NCBI GenBank assembly: GCA_045589955.1
Contig: JAZNQD010000071.1
Coordinates: forward strand, 1-5,291
Source of the DNA: CAJGCS01 sp045589955
GTDB lineage: Bacteria; Bacillota_I; Bacilli_A; ML615J-28; CAG-313
Length of the DNA: 5,291 nt
Reading direction: 5' to 3'
Shown piece after piece: positions 5,012 to 5,291 of the stretch. The translations under genes and the position numbers were made by a program. Numbering within the stretch: the stretch's first letter is position 1; every line of letters starts with the position of its first letter. The notes below the pieces were generated by a model. The model saw only the letters and a program-made list of their open reading frames with translations. It ran no database searches and had not been told where the DNA came from.

Positions 5012-5291
5012 ATGAATATAGGTAATAGAATAAAAGAATTAAGAGTCAAGAATAAAGTAACTCAAGAAGAACTTGCAAAAGCATTACAAGTTTCAACACA
5101 AGCAGTATCAAAATGGGAAAATGGTGGATCACCAGACTTGGAACTTGTTTCATCAATAGCAACATACTTTAATGTAACAACTGATTATTTATTTGACATG
5201 AAGAATAGTGATATTGTTAACATTGATAAGAAGGTAGCTAAATACATACAAAGTTTTGATTTAGAGAATAGAATGAATGTGGTATATGATT
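5012..5291 (+). CDS. XRE-family transcriptional regulator (3' partial)
   Basis: 93 codons are visible before the window ends. AAAGGAG (4998-5004) precedes the ATG by 7 bases. Residues 3-61 form a classic Cro/C1-type helix-turn-helix: NRIKELRVKNKVTQEELAKA, then the recognition helix STQAVSKWENG (28-38) and the closing LVSSIATYFNVTTDYLF. Such proteins bind palindromic operators as dimers and often autoregulate. After residue 62 a charged segment begins (DIVNIDKKVAKYIQSFDLEN) that matches nothing I recognise and runs out of the window, so any effector domain is unknown. It could be a chromosomal gene next to the insertion site or a regulator of the element. Its own promoter and the 315-base gap argue against co-transcription with the recombinase. 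Confidence 0.9.
   Translation, partial: MNIGNRIKELRVKNKVTQEELAKALQVSTQAVSKWENGGSPDLELVSSIATYFNVTTDYLFDMKNSDIVNIDKKVAKYIQSFDLENRMNVVYD

Overview
The window is A+T-rich throughout. It uses strong AGGAGG-type ribosome binding sites, overwhelmingly AGA for arginine, and only TAA/TAG stops. This points to a low-GC Gram-positive host (Bacillota or a close relative, perhaps a gut Bacilli/Erysipelotrichia or Mollicutes-like lineage). No gene here fixes the taxon. The gene content is that of the recombinase end of an integrative and conjugative element (ICE) or related mobilisable element: a conjugation-pilin-like membrane protein, a TnpV-family protein, small accessory genes, a ribbon-helix-helix DNA-binding protein and a large serine recombinase.

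Layout. Bases 2-1363 hold the 3' part of a gene for a cysteine-rich repeat protein (nine full repeats plus one degenerate copy, C-x9-C-x2-C-x12/13-H) fused to a two-helix membrane domain resembling type IV secretion pilins. A near-consensus promoter (1382-1410) carries a perfect 7-bp inverted repeat between its -35 and -10 boxes. It drives a tight cluster: TnpV family (1441-1806), an unknown 68-residue protein (1821-2027), an overlapping 38-residue single-helix membrane peptide (2014-2130) and a ribbon-helix-helix protein (2143-2376). An intrinsic terminator follows (2385-2409).

The stretch 2410-2917 is the most unusual part. A 34-codon ORF (2448-2552) overlaps a 112-codon ORF (2534-2872) that has no ATG, GTG or TTG near its beginning and probably starts at ATT, unless it is reached by a -1 frameshift on a run of seven A. 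Three copies of AAACGTATA (direct, inverted, direct) can pair in two mutually exclusive ways, and one pairing buries the start of the 112-codon ORF. The layout resembles a translational attenuator or a protein-binding control site. A separate 9-bp stem-loop lies between the ribosome binding site and the ATG of the recombinase.

The serine recombinase (2918-4696) is complete. The last ~85 bases of its gene are packed with a direct repeat and two adjacent palindromes with 2-base centres, and change arginine codon use. They may form part of the attachment or recombinase-binding site. Bases 4697-5011 have no gene, but contain promoter-like and palindromic sequence ahead of an XRE-family regulator (5012 to the window end, partial), which may be the first chromosomal gene or an element regulator.

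Working model (inference): the left-hand gene is part of the conjugation apparatus, the middle cluster is accessory and regulatory, the doubly structured leader tunes the small gene and recombinase, and the recombinase acts at a site at or just beyond its own 3' end.
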